From Segetibacter aerophilus (lineage in GTDB: Bacteria > Bacteroidota > Bacteroidia > Chitinophagales > Chitinophagaceae): a stretch of 64,000 nucleotides of DNA. The DNA is taken from NCBI RefSeq assembly GCF_007991655.1, contig NZ_BJYT01000022.1, forward strand, positions 1 to 64,000, in the 5' to 3' direction. Shown here one piece after another: positions 53,504 through 63,356 of the stretch (positions are counted from its first letter, which is position 1; the number at the start of each line of letters is the position of its first letter). The notes below the pieces were generated by a model, which did not search any database, was not told where the DNA came from, and saw nothing but the letters and a program-made list of their open reading frames with translations. Position numbers and translations under genes: made by a program.

Positions 53504-55288
53504 ATGCCATGGAAACAAGTTATTGATCCTTTCGATAATATCGCTTTGTCTGCGCTTGTAGCCGTGCTACCTATTCTTTTTATTTTCTGGGCACTTATTA
53601 TTAAAAAGATGAAGGGTTATAAAGCCAGTTTATTTGCCATCGCTATCGCCATCATAATTGCTATTGTTGTTTATAAAATGCCGGCGCAGTTAGCGCTGCT
53701 GTCTACTGCTAATGGCGCTTTATACGGACTGTTTCCTATTTGTTGGATCGTGATCACTGCGGTTTTCCTGTTTAATATCACTATTGAGAGCGGGCAATTC
53801 GAGGTGATAAAACATTTTATGGCATCGATCACTTCAGACCGGAGGTTGCAAGCATTATTGATCGCTTTTTCGTTTGGGTCATTTTTAGAAGGTACCGCAG
53901 GGTTTGGTGCGCCTGTCGCTATCACTGCAGCCATGTTGGTTGGCTTGGGTTTTAATCCCTTGTATGCTGCTGGAATTTGTTTGATTGCCAACACAGCCCC
54001 TGTCGCCTTTGGTGCCATTGGTATTCCCATTACTGTTGCTTCGCAGGTTACTTCTATCCCCGAGATGGCCATTTCGCAAATGGTGGGGCGAACGCTACCA
54101 ATACTCTCAGTCTTGCTTCCTTTTTACCTGGTAATGCTAATGTCCGGATATAAAAAAACAGTCGAGGTGTTGCCGGCAATTTTGATTTCCGGAATTTCCT
54201 TTGCCATTATTCAATGGTTCTCTTCAAATTTTTTAGGACCTGCTTTACCGGATGTTATTGCGGGCATCGGTTCAATTGTAGCCTTGATCATCTTCTTAAA
54301 ATTTTGGAAGCCTGCATCTACCTGGCGCTTTCCAAACGAACCGGCTCCAACAATACATTTGGATGTCAGTTACACTAATGGTCAAATCGCAAAGGCATGG
54401 TCTCCATTCATATTGCTCACAATCATTATTATAGCGTGGGGATTGCAGCCAGTCAAAGAAGTTTTTAATGCTATCGGACAATTTCAATTTGAATTTCCGG
54501 GATTGCATAATATGATCAGCGACCGAAACGGCAAGTTGTTGCCGCACATTTATAAGTTCAATTACTTATCTGCTGCCGGAACTGCTATTTTACTTTCTGC
54601 CCTTATTTCTGTTCCGTTGGTAGGTTTACGATTTAGTGAGGCGGGGAAAATCCTTCTAAAAACACTCAAACAACTGCAATACCCCATCATCACGATTGCC
54701 TCCGTTCTTGCGTTTGCTTACATTGTAAACGACTCGGGTATTACCATTACAATGGCTGAGGGACTTGCGAGAACAGGTTTCCTATTTCCGTTCTTTGCGC
54801 CGGTGTTAGGTTGGCTTGGAGTATTTATTACCGGTAGCGACACCTCGGCCAATGCGTTGTTTGGAAAGCTTCAGGCAGCCACGGCAACTTCCATTGGAGT
54901 TGATCCCGTGGTTACTGTGGCGGCAAATGTATCAGGCGGAGTAGTAGGCAAAATGATTTCGCCGCAGTCTATAGCGGTGGCAGCAGCCGCGGGAAACCTT
55001 GTGGGAAAGGAGTCAGAGCTCTTCAGGTTTACAGTAAAACACAGTTTTATTATGTTGCTGTTTATCTGTTTCATTGTGCTTGCACAGGCTTATGTTTTTC
55101 AATGGTTGATTCCGAAATATCATTTACTTGCTGCCAATGCCGCAACGGTTACGCCTGACTTTGCAAAAGGTTACACTTACCTTTTTATGCTGGCAGCGGT
55201 TATTATTGCATTTGCAGTTGTTATCATCATGATGACAAGAAAAAAAATAACACATGCTAAAACGATCAAAGCAGGTTTGGCAAAATAG
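53504..55288 (+). CDS. lctP: L-lactate permease (LctP family)
   Basis: 594 aa, about 13-14 transmembrane helices. The LctP signature SFGSFLEGTAGFGAPVAITA (about 126-145) is present, followed by TAPVAFGAIGIPI and, near the C-terminus, GSDTSANALFGKLQ and NVSGGVVGKMISPQSIAVA. The family imports lactate and glycolate with protons. Here the neighbouring hydroxyacid dehydrogenase and glycerate kinase genes suggest lactate, glycolate or glycerate. It has a strong GGAGG site, and the next gene is 47 nt downstream. Confidence 0.9.
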   Translation: MPWKQVIDPFDNIALSALVAVLPILFIFWALIIKKMKGYKASLFAIAIAIIIAIVVYKMPAQLALLSTANGALYGLFPICWIVITAVFLFNITIESGQFEVIKHFMASITSDRRLQALLIAFSFGSFLEGTAGFGAPVAITAAMLVGLGFNPLYAAGICLIANTAPVAFGAIGIPITVASQVTSIPEMAISQMVGRTLPILSVLLPFYLVMLMSGYKKTVEVLPAILISGISFAIIQWFSSNFLGPALPDVIAGIGSIVALIIFLKFWKPASTWRFPNEPAPTIHLDVSYTNGQIAKAWSPFILLTIIIIAWGLQPVKEVFNAIGQFQFEFPGLHNMISDRNGKLLPHIYKFNYLSAAGTAILLSALISVPLVGLRFSEAGKILLKTLKQLQYPIITIASVLAFAYIVNDSGITITMAEGLARTGFLFPFFAPVLGWLGVFITGSDTSANALFGKLQAATATSIGVDPVVTVAANVSGGVVGKMISPQSIAVAAAAGNLVGKESELFRFTVKHSFIMLLFICFIVLAQAYVFQWLIPKYHLLAANAATVTPDFAKGYTYLFMLAAVIIAFAVVIIMMTRKKITHAKTIKAGLAK

Positions 55289-55335
55289 ATTAACCAGCCT
55301 TCCTTATAAAAACAATACTTAATCAAACGCGACAA

Positions 55336-56295
55336 ATGAAGATTGTAATCCTTGATGGATACACCCTCAATCCGGGAGACCTCAGTTGGGATGAATTGAA
55401 ACAGTTAGGAGACCTTACTGTTTACGACAGAACTCCTGCAGACAAAGTAGTGGAACATGCAGCCGGCGCTGAAATAGTATTTACAAACAAGACTCCCGTG
55501 AATGAAGAATCGATCAATAATCTTCCTAACCTCAAATTTATCGGGGTACTTGCAACGGGGTATAACATTGTAAATACTGATGCGGCAAAAGCCAAAGATA
55601 TTGTTGTGGCAAATGTGCCGGGATATGGAACCGCGTCGGTTGTTCAAATGACATTTTCACTTTTGTTAGAACTATGCCTTCATGTGCAGCAGCATAGTGA
55701 GGCAGTCAGGGATGGCAAATGGTCACGCTCTGCTGATTTCTGCTTTTGGGATTATCCGTTGATTGAATTGGAAGGAAAGACGATGGGCATTATTGGTTTT
55801 GGAAGGATTGGTCAAAAGGTGGGTGATGTGGCTACAGCCTTTGGAATGAACATTATTGGAAACAGCCGGCATTGGACAGGGCAGACTCACCGAAATAATT
55901 TCAGGTGGGCAGAGATTCCTCAATTGTTGGCGCAGTCTGATGTAGTGAGTATTCATTGTCCTTTGTTCCCTGAAACAAAAGGGCTCATAAACAGTAAAAG
56001 CTTGCAGACAATGAAACCCTCAGCATTTCTGCTGAACACGTCAAGAGGACCTATAGTAATAGATGAAGATCTTGCAGATGCCTTAAATAACGATGTGATT
56101 GCAGGAGCAGGTATTGATGTACTTTCTGTTGAACCACCTGCTAAAGACAACCCACTTTTTACTGCAAAGAACTGCATCATTACCCCGCACATATCATGGG
56201 CAACGAAAGAGGCGCGGGCAAGGCTGATGAAGATCACCGTAGATAACCTAGCTGCATTTTTAAATGGAAAGCCGGTTAATGTCGTCAATAATTGA
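55336..56295 (+). CDS. D-2-hydroxyacid dehydrogenase (hydroxypyruvate/glyoxylate reductase-like)
   Basis: 319 aa, full length for the family. NAD-binding GIIGFGRIGQ (residues 151-160), catalytic Arg237 in LLNTSRGPIVIDE, Glu266 in GIDVLSVEPP and His285 in IITPHISWATKEAR are intact. NVPGYGTASVVQ and FCFWDYPLIELEGKTMGII match glycerate dehydrogenase-type members. It interconverts hydroxypyruvate and glycerate or glyoxylate and glycolate (family-level inference). Lies between the LctP permease and the glycerate kinase gene. Confidence 0.9.
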   Translation: MKIVILDGYTLNPGDLSWDELKQLGDLTVYDRTPADKVVEHAAGAEIVFTNKTPVNEESINNLPNLKFIGVLATGYNIVNTDAAKAKDIVVANVPGYGTASVVQMTFSLLLELCLHVQQHSEAVRDGKWSRSADFCFWDYPLIELEGKTMGIIGFGRIGQKVGDVATAFGMNIIGNSRHWTGQTHRNNFRWAEIPQLLAQSDVVSIHCPLFPETKGLINSKSLQTMKPSAFLLNTSRGPIVIDEDLADALNNDVIAGAGIDVLSVEPPAKDNPLFTAKNCIITPHISWATKEARARLMKITVDNLAAFLNGKPVNVVNN

Positions 56296-56383
56296 TGAGA
56301 AATAATTTTGCCGCTCAAGCGATTCTTTCCTAAAAAGAATGAAACTTTTAGGGAGGCTTTAGTCGAACTCCTATAATTTCCAC

Positions 56384-57547
56384 ATGCATATTCTCATTTC
56401 TCCCAATGCTTTTAAACATAGTCTTAGCGCTGAAGAGGCTGCTGATGCTATTAAGAATGGGCTATTGCAAAGCAATCTTGCATGTTCATGTGAATGTTTT
56501 CCTGTCGCTGATGGCGGAGATGGAACGGGCGAATTAATTATTAAAAAGTGCAAAGGGAAGTTGGTTTCTGGAGAGGTCCACGATCCATTAGGAAGAAAGA
56601 TCGTTTCGTCTTTTGGTCTGATAGACGAAGGAAAAACTGCCATAATTGAGATGGCGAACGCATCAGGTATCAGGTTGCTGAAAGCTGAAGAACGTGATCC
56701 GTTACGCGCAACATCTTTCGGAACTGGTGAACAAATTAAAATTGCCCTTGACAAAGGGGCCAGGAAAATTATTATAGGCATGGGCGGCTCTGCAACAGTA
56801 GATGGCGCTTGTGGAATGTTGAAAGCGTTAGGCGTTCGTTTCCTTGATGCAAATGGCAACGACCTCGGTCGGTTGCCGTCAGGTCTTGTTGAACTTGCTT
56901 CTGTTGATATTAGGGGGTTGGATGAAAGAATTAAGGAAACTGAAGTGATCGTGCTGTGCGATGTTGACAATGTATTGTTGGGCGATGAAGGATCAGCAGC
57001 TGTTTTTGGTCCGCAAAAAGGTGCATTGCTTGATGACGTAAAAAAACTAGATGCTGCATTGGCAAAATTCGCAGAAGTCACTTTACGACAAACGGGAAAG
57101 GATATGTCAGCAATAAGATCTGGCGGTACAGCCGGCGGCGCAGCTGCGGGTTTATATGCTTTTTTGGATGCTCAGCTGGTGAATGGAATAGAGCATTTTT
57201 TACAGCTCACTAACTTTAATAAAGCGTTGGAGAAAGCGGACCTGGTAATTACCGGCGAAGGAAGTATTGATGAACAAACCCTTCAAGGTAAAGGACCTTT
57301 TGGTGTCGCATATCAAGCTAAGCAGAAAGGATTGGCTGTTATAGGAATTGCGGGCAAAGTGCCGTTGGAAGGAAATGATAAACTGCAGAAGTACTTTGAT
57401 GTCTTAATACCAATTGGGAATGAACCCGCTGAGTTAGAAACTGCTTTGGCAACTACCGCCCAAAATCTTACAAGAACTGCAAAAGAGTTAGGAAACGTGT
57501 TAGCACTTTCTGGCGAAATACAAAAAGGATCTAAAAAAGGTCTATAG
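56384..57547 (+). CDS. Glycerate kinase (GlxK/GarK type)
   Basis: 387 aa, the size of class II glycerate kinases. Landmarks: LISPNAFKHSLSAEEAADAI at the N-terminus, CFPVADGGDGTGELI (substrate region), IIGMGGSATVDGACGML, LCDVDNVLLGDEGSAAVFGP with QKGA, SGGTAGGAAAGLYAFL and DLVITGEGSIDEQTLQGKGP. It phosphorylates D-glycerate to 2- or 3-phosphoglycerate, feeding lower glycolysis. Last gene of the hydroxyacid cluster, 88 nt after the dehydrogenase. The next gene converges. Confidence 0.92.
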   Translation: MHILISPNAFKHSLSAEEAADAIKNGLLQSNLACSCECFPVADGGDGTGELIIKKCKGKLVSGEVHDPLGRKIVSSFGLIDEGKTAIIEMANASGIRLLKAEERDPLRATSFGTGEQIKIALDKGARKIIIGMGGSATVDGACGMLKALGVRFLDANGNDLGRLPSGLVELASVDIRGLDERIKETEVIVLCDVDNVLLGDEGSAAVFGPQKGALLDDVKKLDAALAKFAEVTLRQTGKDMSAIRSGGTAGGAAAGLYAFLDAQLVNGIEHFLQLTNFNKALEKADLVITGEGSIDEQTLQGKGPFGVAYQAKQKGLAVIGIAGKVPLEGNDKLQKYFDVLIPIGNEPAELETALATTAQNLTRTAKELGNVLALSGEIQKGSKKGL

Positions 57548-57583
57548 TAGCATTTGCCTTTTTACCGAGACGATATCAGGGAC

Positions 57584-58393
57584 TTATTTATTTTCTTCGC
57601 TGGTTAATTCTTCAGTTGCGCGTAGCAGCGCATTGTCTCTTTCCATATCGATGATCCAGTCTTTGCGTCGAAGCTCGAAGTTGGTTCCGAGGTAGAGGTT
57701 ACGCACTTGTTCATTGCCGGCCAACTCTTCAGCCGTTCCATGCTTGAAAATTTTCCCTTCTATGAGGAGATAGGCGCGGTCGCAAATCGAAAGTGTTTCG
57801 TTTACATTATGGTCTGTAATTAAAATGCCAATGTTGCGATATTTCAATTTTGCTACGACTGACTGAATATCTTCCACCGCAATCGGGTCAACGCCGGCAA
57901 ACGGTTCGTCGAGTAAAATGAATTTAGGGTCCACTGCAAGAGCTCGCGCAATTTCGGTTCTGCGCCGTTCACCTCCGCTCAAGCTGTCGCCGTTATTTTT
58001 TCTTACCTGGTGCAAGTTGAATTCATCCAACAGCGCCTCAAGCTTTTGTTTTTGATCGTGCTTTGAGAGCTTTGTCATTTCGAGCACTGCCTTTATATTG
58101 TCTTCTACGGATAACTTTCTAAAAACACTTGCTTCCTGCGGCAAGTACCCGATTCCCATTTGAGCCCGCTTGTACATTGGAAGCTTAGTAATGTCTTTTT
58201 CACCTAAGAAAACCCTTCCTTCATCCGGCTTTATCAACCCCACAACCATGTAAAACGTAGTTGTCTTTCCTGCGCCGTTTGGACCAAGCAATCCAACAAT
58301 TTCGCCCTGCTTCACTTCAACTGATACATGGTTTACGACCGTGCGGTTGCGATAACTTTTAATAAGTTCTTCGGTATGGATGAGAAGGCTCAA
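57584..58393 (-). CDS. lptB: LPS export ABC transporter ATP-binding protein LptB
   Basis: 269 aa. Walker [10 protein letters not shown] (37-45), Q-loop [13 protein letters not shown], signature [16 protein letters not shown] (LSGGE at 138-142), Walker B FILLDEP (158-164) with catalytic Glu163, and switch His in [24 protein letters not shown] and [17 protein letters not shown] are characteristic of LptB rather than other ABC ATPases. It powers lipopolysaccharide extraction from the inner membrane. About 25 residues longer than E. coli LptB at the C-terminus. Other lpt genes are not adjacent. Confidence 0.93.
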   Translation of the reverse strand: MSLLIHTEELIKSYRNRTVVNHVSVEVKQGEIVGLLGPNGAGKTTTFYMVVGLIKPDEGRVFLGEKDITKLPMYKRAQMGIGYLPQEASVFRKLSVEDNIKAVLEMTKLSKHDQKQKLEALLDEFNLHQVRKNNGDSLSGGERRRTEIARALAVDPKFILLDEPFAGVDPIAVEDIQSVVAKLKYRNIGILITDHNVNETLSICDRAYLLIEGKIFKHGTAEELAGNEQVRNLYLGTNFELRRKDWIIDMERDNALLRATEELTSEENK

Positions 58394-58726
58394 TGATTAA
58401 GATTTAAACAAAAATACAGTAATAGGTTGTTTAATATAAATAGTAAGGCGCTCTTAACAGTTCATTGGATTGTTCACTGTGCTTTGCTGAGTTTGATTGT
58501 TGAGTGGGATAAAAGCAAAAAGTAAAAAAAGCCACATAGCTTTGTTTCAGATGAACGAAATGCGACGCAACGATGTTACACCAGGGCGATAAAGGCGGTA
58601 TCAATATTTGCTTAAACGCTTCAACAATACAAGGGTTATAAAGAATTTGTAGAGGCTTTGCTGCTATCGCTGCGTCTTGTTTTTCACGGTTTCCATCTTA
58701 TGTTTGCAACAATTTTAATATAAAGG
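58394..58726. other. 333-nt divergent intergenic region lptB-metF
   Basis: No gene is seen. It must carry both promoters. Dispersed repeat copy F lies at 58548-58575. No SAM or other riboswitch was recognised ahead of metF. Confidence 0.35.
58548..58575 (+). repeat. Dispersed intergenic repeat, copy F
   Basis: CAGATGAACGAAATGCGACG followed by CAACGATG. It differs from copy G only in the four bases between CAGATGAAC and TGCGACGC. Confidence 0.7.
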
Positions 58727-59680
58727 ATGAAAGTTATTGACCATCTTAACCAGGCGAAGGATACGCTTGTTTCTTTTGAAATATTGCCCCCGTTAAAAGG
58801 TAAAAGCATCAGTTCGATTTATGATCACCTCGACCCTTTGATGGAGTTTAAGCCATCGTGGATAAACGTGACTTACCATCGCAGCGAGACAATGTTCAAG
58901 AAGAAATCAGATGGAACATTTGAAAAAGTTGAAGTAAGAAAGCGGCCGGGAACGGTAGGTATTTGTGCATCTATCATGAACCACTATAAGATAGATGCGG
59001 TGCCGCATTTTATATGTGGCGGATTTAATAAAAGAGAAACTGAAGATGCGTTGATAGACCTTAACTTTCTTAATGTCGAGAACGTGCTGGTGCTACGTGG
59101 AGATGCCGCTAAGAATGAGGCTTCGTTTGAACCAGAGCCGGGCGGCCACAGCTATGCGATTGATTTATTGAAGCAGGTGCTTGATTTAAATAACGGCATC
59201 TACCTGGATGAAGACATAAGGAACGGTGGTAAAACCAACTTTTGTATTGGTGTTGCCGGCTACCCCGAAAAGCATTTCGAATCGCCAAACCCCGAGATAG
59301 ATTTGCAACGGTTGAAGGAGAAAGTAGATGCGGGAGCAAGCTACATTATGACGCAGATGTTTTTTGACAATCAAAAATTTTACGATTTTCAAAAGGCTTG
59401 TCGCGCTATTGGAATTGATGCTCCGATCATTCCAGGTTTGAAACCAATTACAAGCAAAAAGCAATTATCTATACTTCCCAGAATTTTTCATGTCGATATC
59501 CCTACGGATCTTTCTAATGCAATTATGCGTTGTAAGAATGACCAGGAATGCGAGATTGTCGGGCAAGAATGGCTGACGCAACAAAGTAAGGAATTGAAAA
59601 AATTTGGAGTACCGGTCTTGCATTATTACACACTCGGTAAGCCTAAAGTTATCTGGAACGTAGTAAAGGAAATTTTATAA
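58727..59680 (+). CDS. metF: Methylenetetrahydrofolate reductase
   Basis: 317 aa single-domain bacterial MTHFR, a TIM barrel flavoprotein that reduces 5,10-methylene-THF to 5-methyl-THF for methionine synthesis. Landmarks: TLVSFEILPPLKGKSI at the start, WINVTYHR, CIGVAGYPEKHFESP, LKEKVDAGASYIMTQMFFDN and IIPGLKPITSKKQLSILPRI (FAD and folate sites). Monocistronic with a strong terminator. No methionine riboswitch or other met gene is nearby. Confidence 0.94.
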   Translation: MKVIDHLNQAKDTLVSFEILPPLKGKSISSIYDHLDPLMEFKPSWINVTYHRSETMFKKKSDGTFEKVEVRKRPGTVGICASIMNHYKIDAVPHFICGGFNKRETEDALIDLNFLNVENVLVLRGDAAKNEASFEPEPGGHSYAIDLLKQVLDLNNGIYLDEDIRNGGKTNFCIGVAGYPEKHFESPNPEIDLQRLKEKVDAGASYIMTQMFFDNQKFYDFQKACRAIGIDAPIIPGLKPITSKKQLSILPRIFHVDIPTDLSNAIMRCKNDQECEIVGQEWLTQQSKELKKFGVPVLHYYTLGKPKVIWNVVKEIL

Positions 59681-59712
59681 ATACAGGGTAACTCTACTAA
59701 TAAAGAGAACAA

Positions 59713-59739
59713 AAAAAGAGGGCTTTTCGCCCTCTTTTT
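59713..59739. terminator. Bidirectional intrinsic terminator between metF and ppiC genes
   Basis: AAAAAGAGGGC (59713-59723) pairs with GCCCTCTTTTT (59729-59739) around a 5-nt loop. A- and T-runs on either side let it work for both converging genes. Confidence 0.9.
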
Positions 59740-59758
59740 AATGATACAAATGCACCCG

Positions 59759-61684
59759 TTATTTTATCGATTGAAAAACTGCCTCGTTGACTTTAACGGG
59801 GTATTTCTTTTTAAGCTCTGCAATCCATTTGTTTTCCAGTACCTGCTGATAATCGCTGATCACGAGGCCGCGGGCATCATCAAAAGATCGCTGAGCTGGC
59901 GCGTCGTAGGTTTTTATTAGGTAGTTGAACGTGTAGGTACCATCGTTGTTATTTTTAAATGGAGCCGTAATGAGGCCGGCAACGAAATTAGTTTTACCGG
60001 TTACAGGCAATTGAGCAAGTTCGTACCTGCCACTATCCGCTGAAATGTCTGTGCCGTTGCTGCTTGTGATTTGCCTCCAATCGTTTAAGTTGCCTTTCAG
60101 TTTCTGCTGCAGATCGTTCGCCAGCGTTTCTTTGTTGCAAGTAACTATGATGACGTCGGCACTAGGTTCCCAAACATATTTTGATTTGTGTTGATTGTAA
60201 TACCGAACCAGTCCTGCCGTATCTGTGTTTGCCTTTCCCCAGACATTTTTCTCCATTATGCCAAATAGCAAATTAGCTTCTTTAAACTCTTTTACCTGTT
60301 TTGAGAAATCGCTGCTATAAACATCCAAATTATCGCGGTAGTACTTATCAGCGGTAGTACTTATGAAATCTTTATAGAGTTCCTGGTAATTGTCCTTGCT
60401 AGTGAGATAAGAAGTATTGCTACTGTTCTTTACAAAATTTATCCAATCACCCGCTTTTACAGTTTGTTTGGCAAACGAAAAAATCGGTGTATTTAGGTTT
60501 ATTCCTTTCACTGCTGCTATAGTGTTTTTCTTGAGAGCGTCGTTTGTAAATGCGTAAAGATTGTCGGAGTTTATTGGGGCTGGCTTGTATCGCAAAAGCG
60601 ATAACTTTTTTTGAATAAGTTGCTTTTTTGATAACTCTAGCCTGTTTGACTTAACTACTTTTTCTTGTAGCGCTGCGAAGATTGCGGGATCGTTGAGATC
60701 ACCTGCAGCCGTTCTTGCTTCCAATAATTTTAGTATGTGAAAACCATATGCAGTTTGAAAAGGCTTAGAAACATCTCCTTTTTCTTTCAGTGAGAAGGCG
60801 GTATTTTCAAATGGAGCATCATAGGTCCCAGTGGAAAACTCGGGCAATTCTCCCCTGTTGTTATTGCTGCTTACATCGTCGCTCGTTGTAAAGGCAAGTT
60901 CTCCAAAATCAACTCCGCTTTTTACAAGGTTGTATAAACTATCCGCTTTGCGTGCTGCAAGTTTCTTGTCTTCTATCGTTGCGTTCGGAGGAACAGCAAC
61001 CAATATTTGAGCAACACGACGCGTACCGGAACTCTTACGCTCACCCACATTTTTAAAAATGTGATAACCGGCTTTTGTTTTAACAGGGCTTGAAAAAGAG
61101 TTTGCTTTCAGGTTGTAAGCAATCGTCTCAATGTCGTAAGGAAGTGTAAAGACGGTAATAAAACCCAGGTCTCCTTTTGATTGCTTTGTTGCCTCATCAG
61201 TGGCAAACTCCTGGGCCACTGATCCAAATTCTTTTCCGTCTTTTAGTTGCTTGTACGCAGTTTGAATTTTTTTGTAAGCTTCAGTTGTATCAGCATTCCC
61301 GGCGACTTCAATAAACACTTGTTGCAAATGAATGTCTTTCCGGCTTCTTTCGAATGCCTCTTGAACCAGTGCTTTTACATTTGCTTCGTCGTTAATAATA
61401 TTGTCAGCAACCTGTTTTTTGAAATTCTGTAATTCAAACTGCTGTGTTGCATCTTTGTCGAGGCCGGCATCATACGCGCCCTGTACTTTTAGTTTGAAGT
61501 TGATATAGAGATCTAAATATTCTTTCAGGGACTTTTTTCGATCAGCAGCTGCAGTAGGATTTTTATTAAATGCACTTACAAACTCGTCTTTTGTAACTGC
61601 ACGATTACCATAAGTAAAAATGGTCTGAGCAAAAGATCCGGACACAAGCAATACAGAACCAAGAGCCAATGCAAATTTCTTCAT
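59759..61684 (-). CDS. Periplasmic peptidyl-prolyl isomerase (PpiC/SurA-like)
   Basis: 641 aa with signal peptide (MKKFALALGSVLLVSGSFAQ). An N-terminal SurA-like helical region (about 25-120) precedes two parvulin domains, the first around IHLQQVFIEVAGNADTTEAY ... VKTKAGYHIFKNVGERK and the second around TRRVAQILVAVPPNATIEDK ... AYGFHILKLLEAR. A long C-terminal region (about 350-641) has no obvious enzyme motif and may be a substrate-binding part. It probably helps fold outer-membrane proteins in the periplasm. Its start is 13 nt downstream of the TlpA-like gene stop, so they form an operon. Confidence 0.85.
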   Translation of the reverse strand: MKKFALALGSVLLVSGSFAQTIFTYGNRAVTKDEFVSAFNKNPTAAADRKKSLKEYLDLYINFKLKVQGAYDAGLDKDATQQFELQNFKKQVADNIINDEANVKALVQEAFERSRKDIHLQQVFIEVAGNADTTEAYKKIQTAYKQLKDGKEFGSVAQEFATDEATKQSKGDLGFITVFTLPYDIETIAYNLKANSFSSPVKTKAGYHIFKNVGERKSSGTRRVAQILVAVPPNATIEDKKLAARKADSLYNLVKSGVDFGELAFTTSDDVSSNNNRGELPEFSTGTYDAPFENTAFSLKEKGDVSKPFQTAYGFHILKLLEARTAAGDLNDPAIFAALQEKVVKSNRLELSKKQLIQKKLSLLRYKPAPINSDNLYAFTNDALKKNTIAAVKGINLNTPIFSFAKQTVKAGDWINFVKNSSNTSYLTSKDNYQELYKDFISTTADKYYRDNLDVYSSDFSKQVKEFKEANLLFGIMEKNVWGKANTDTAGLVRYYNQHKSKYVWEPSADVIIVTCNKETLANDLQQKLKGNLNDWRQITSSNGTDISADSGRYELAQLPVTGKTNFVAGLITAPFKNNNDGTYTFNYLIKTYDAPAQRSFDDARGLVISDYQQVLENKWIAELKKKYPVKVNEAVFQSIK

Positions 61685-61697
61685 GTAGAGCAGATCG

Positions 61698-63188
61698 TTA
61701 TTTTACTGAGGTCGCAGTTTTCATTTTTGCTGTAAGCACGTCATCAAATTGTTCGAGGCTCAACATTTTTCCGATGATCCGTTTTTGGGAGTCAAGCAAA
61801 TACAAGGTGGGCGTTTTATACACGTCGTACAGTTGCCTAAAGTTCGCTGCGCCTTTTTTGCTTTCTGCATCTCTCGCCGCTTTGGTCTGGTAGATATGCG
61901 CCCAGCCTTCGAGCTTATGTTCATTCATAAATTTCTTCCATGCGTCGTTTGCACCCTCATCTACATTTACCCCAACCAACTTAACGCCAAGCGCTTTCCA
62001 TTTTGCCCGGTAGATAGAATCGATTCTTGGAACCGTTTCTTTACAATGGCCACAATTGGGATCCCAAAAGGTAACAAACGTATAAGGAGCATTTATGCCA
62101 TACAACGAAACCGGCTTTCCACTTGTATCAACCATTGCTAAATCGGCTGCGGGTTCGCCCAATTGGTTTGCCATCAAGCTGTAGGCCCGATCAAAAATGA
62201 ATTTTGTTTGCTTCGAATTCAGCCATGCTGTATCGCCTTTGCTGTAGTATTTATCAAACAAAAACAAGAAGACTTTTTCCTGTCCCATGTACTCAGGGTT
62301 GATATACTTGTCGGTAAACTTTCCCAGCAGGTACTTAAACATTTCGCGGCTATCCCGTGACACCAACAACATATAGTTCACCTCGCTGATAACCGAATCT
62401 GCATCAGGAGCTACGTAGTATTTAAAATATTCTTCCAGCTTAGGTTCGAAAAAAGGAGTGCGTACAAGGCTCTCGTCGTCAAACGCAACACCCTGCCACC
62501 AATTCTCTTTTACGTAACGATAGGGATACGTCGAGTCACCTTTGCCGTTTTTACCTATTGGTATTGCCGGGATCTCTGGTCGTTTCATACCATAAAAAAA
62601 GTTGGCGAGCATTGAACTGGGATGAGCTTTTATAAAGTTCTCTCTATAGTCCTGCAATTCTTTGTTTGCCTTAGTCATCGTCGTTTTGATCACGCCTGAA
62701 TCTCTTGCAGTTTTTGCTTCAGCCAATTGTTTTTGCAAAGCCGAAAGCATCGGTGTTTTCTGTGCAAGAAAACGAGTGTACTCCTGGAACATCTGGTTAT
62801 CGGCTGAACCGGTAATCGTAACGTTTGCAAGGTTATTGGTATCTGCTTTAATAGAAAAGTTTTGCTCCTTATCCATCAAAAATTCGAAGAGAAGGTATTT
62901 CTGGGGAGATACAGTGAAGTAAATGCCTCGGGGTAACTTTTCCTTTCCTTTAAAAACTCCCTGGCCTTTTTCATTTAAAAAAGCCGAGTCGGAGAGGTTT
63001 TTATATTTACCAAAATAGCATCCTAGATAAACCCAGGTATTTTTATACGGTGTGAGTGTGATGGGAATATTGTAGCCGCCTGTTGTTTTTACCGCCGGGG
63101 CTACAGGTTTCTTTACCACTTTATTTTGAGCTGTCGATACCAGGCTAATCGCAATAACCGCCAGGCTTGTAAGTACGTAACGCCTCAT
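61698..63188 (-). CDS. TlpA-like thioredoxin-fold lipid-free secreted protein
   Basis: 496 aa from ATG at 63188, giving a clean signal peptide (MRRYVLTSLAVIAISLVSTA); an in-frame ATG at 63272 would add 28 residues. An N-terminal DUF4369-like beta domain (about 30-150; VYLGCYFGKYKNLSDSAFLN) and a helical DUF5106-like middle lead to a C-terminal thioredoxin fold (about 345-490) with the redox pair in FWDPNCGHCKETVPRIDSIY (CGHC) and TPTLYLLDSQKRIIGKML. It is probably a periplasmic disulfide reductase. Co-transcribed with the PpiC-type chaperone, which fits an envelope folding pathway. Confidence 0.85.
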   Translation of the reverse strand: MRRYVLTSLAVIAISLVSTAQNKVVKKPVAPAVKTTGGYNIPITLTPYKNTWVYLGCYFGKYKNLSDSAFLNEKGQGVFKGKEKLPRGIYFTVSPQKYLLFEFLMDKEQNFSIKADTNNLANVTITGSADNQMFQEYTRFLAQKTPMLSALQKQLAEAKTARDSGVIKTTMTKANKELQDYRENFIKAHPSSMLANFFYGMKRPEIPAIPIGKNGKGDSTYPYRYVKENWWQGVAFDDESLVRTPFFEPKLEEYFKYYVAPDADSVISEVNYMLLVSRDSREMFKYLLGKFTDKYINPEYMGQEKVFLFLFDKYYSKGDTAWLNSKQTKFIFDRAYSLMANQLGEPAADLAMVDTSGKPVSLYGINAPYTFVTFWDPNCGHCKETVPRIDSIYRAKWKALGVKLVGVNVDEGANDAWKKFMNEHKLEGWAHIYQTKAARDAESKKGAANFRQLYDVYKTPTLYLLDSQKRIIGKMLSLEQFDDVLTAKMKTATSVK

Positions 63189-63356
63189 ACTGTTTTCTAA
63201 AATAGGATTAATTGTAAAAATATCTTTAAAAGCGTCAAATCGCTTTTCCAATTTGTTAATTACTGCTGCCATACAATTGCACCGTTATCAAGACTCTGGA
63301 GCTATTTATGGCTTTAAGCAAAAATGCCCGAAAAAGCTTCAAAGACCTTCATTAGT

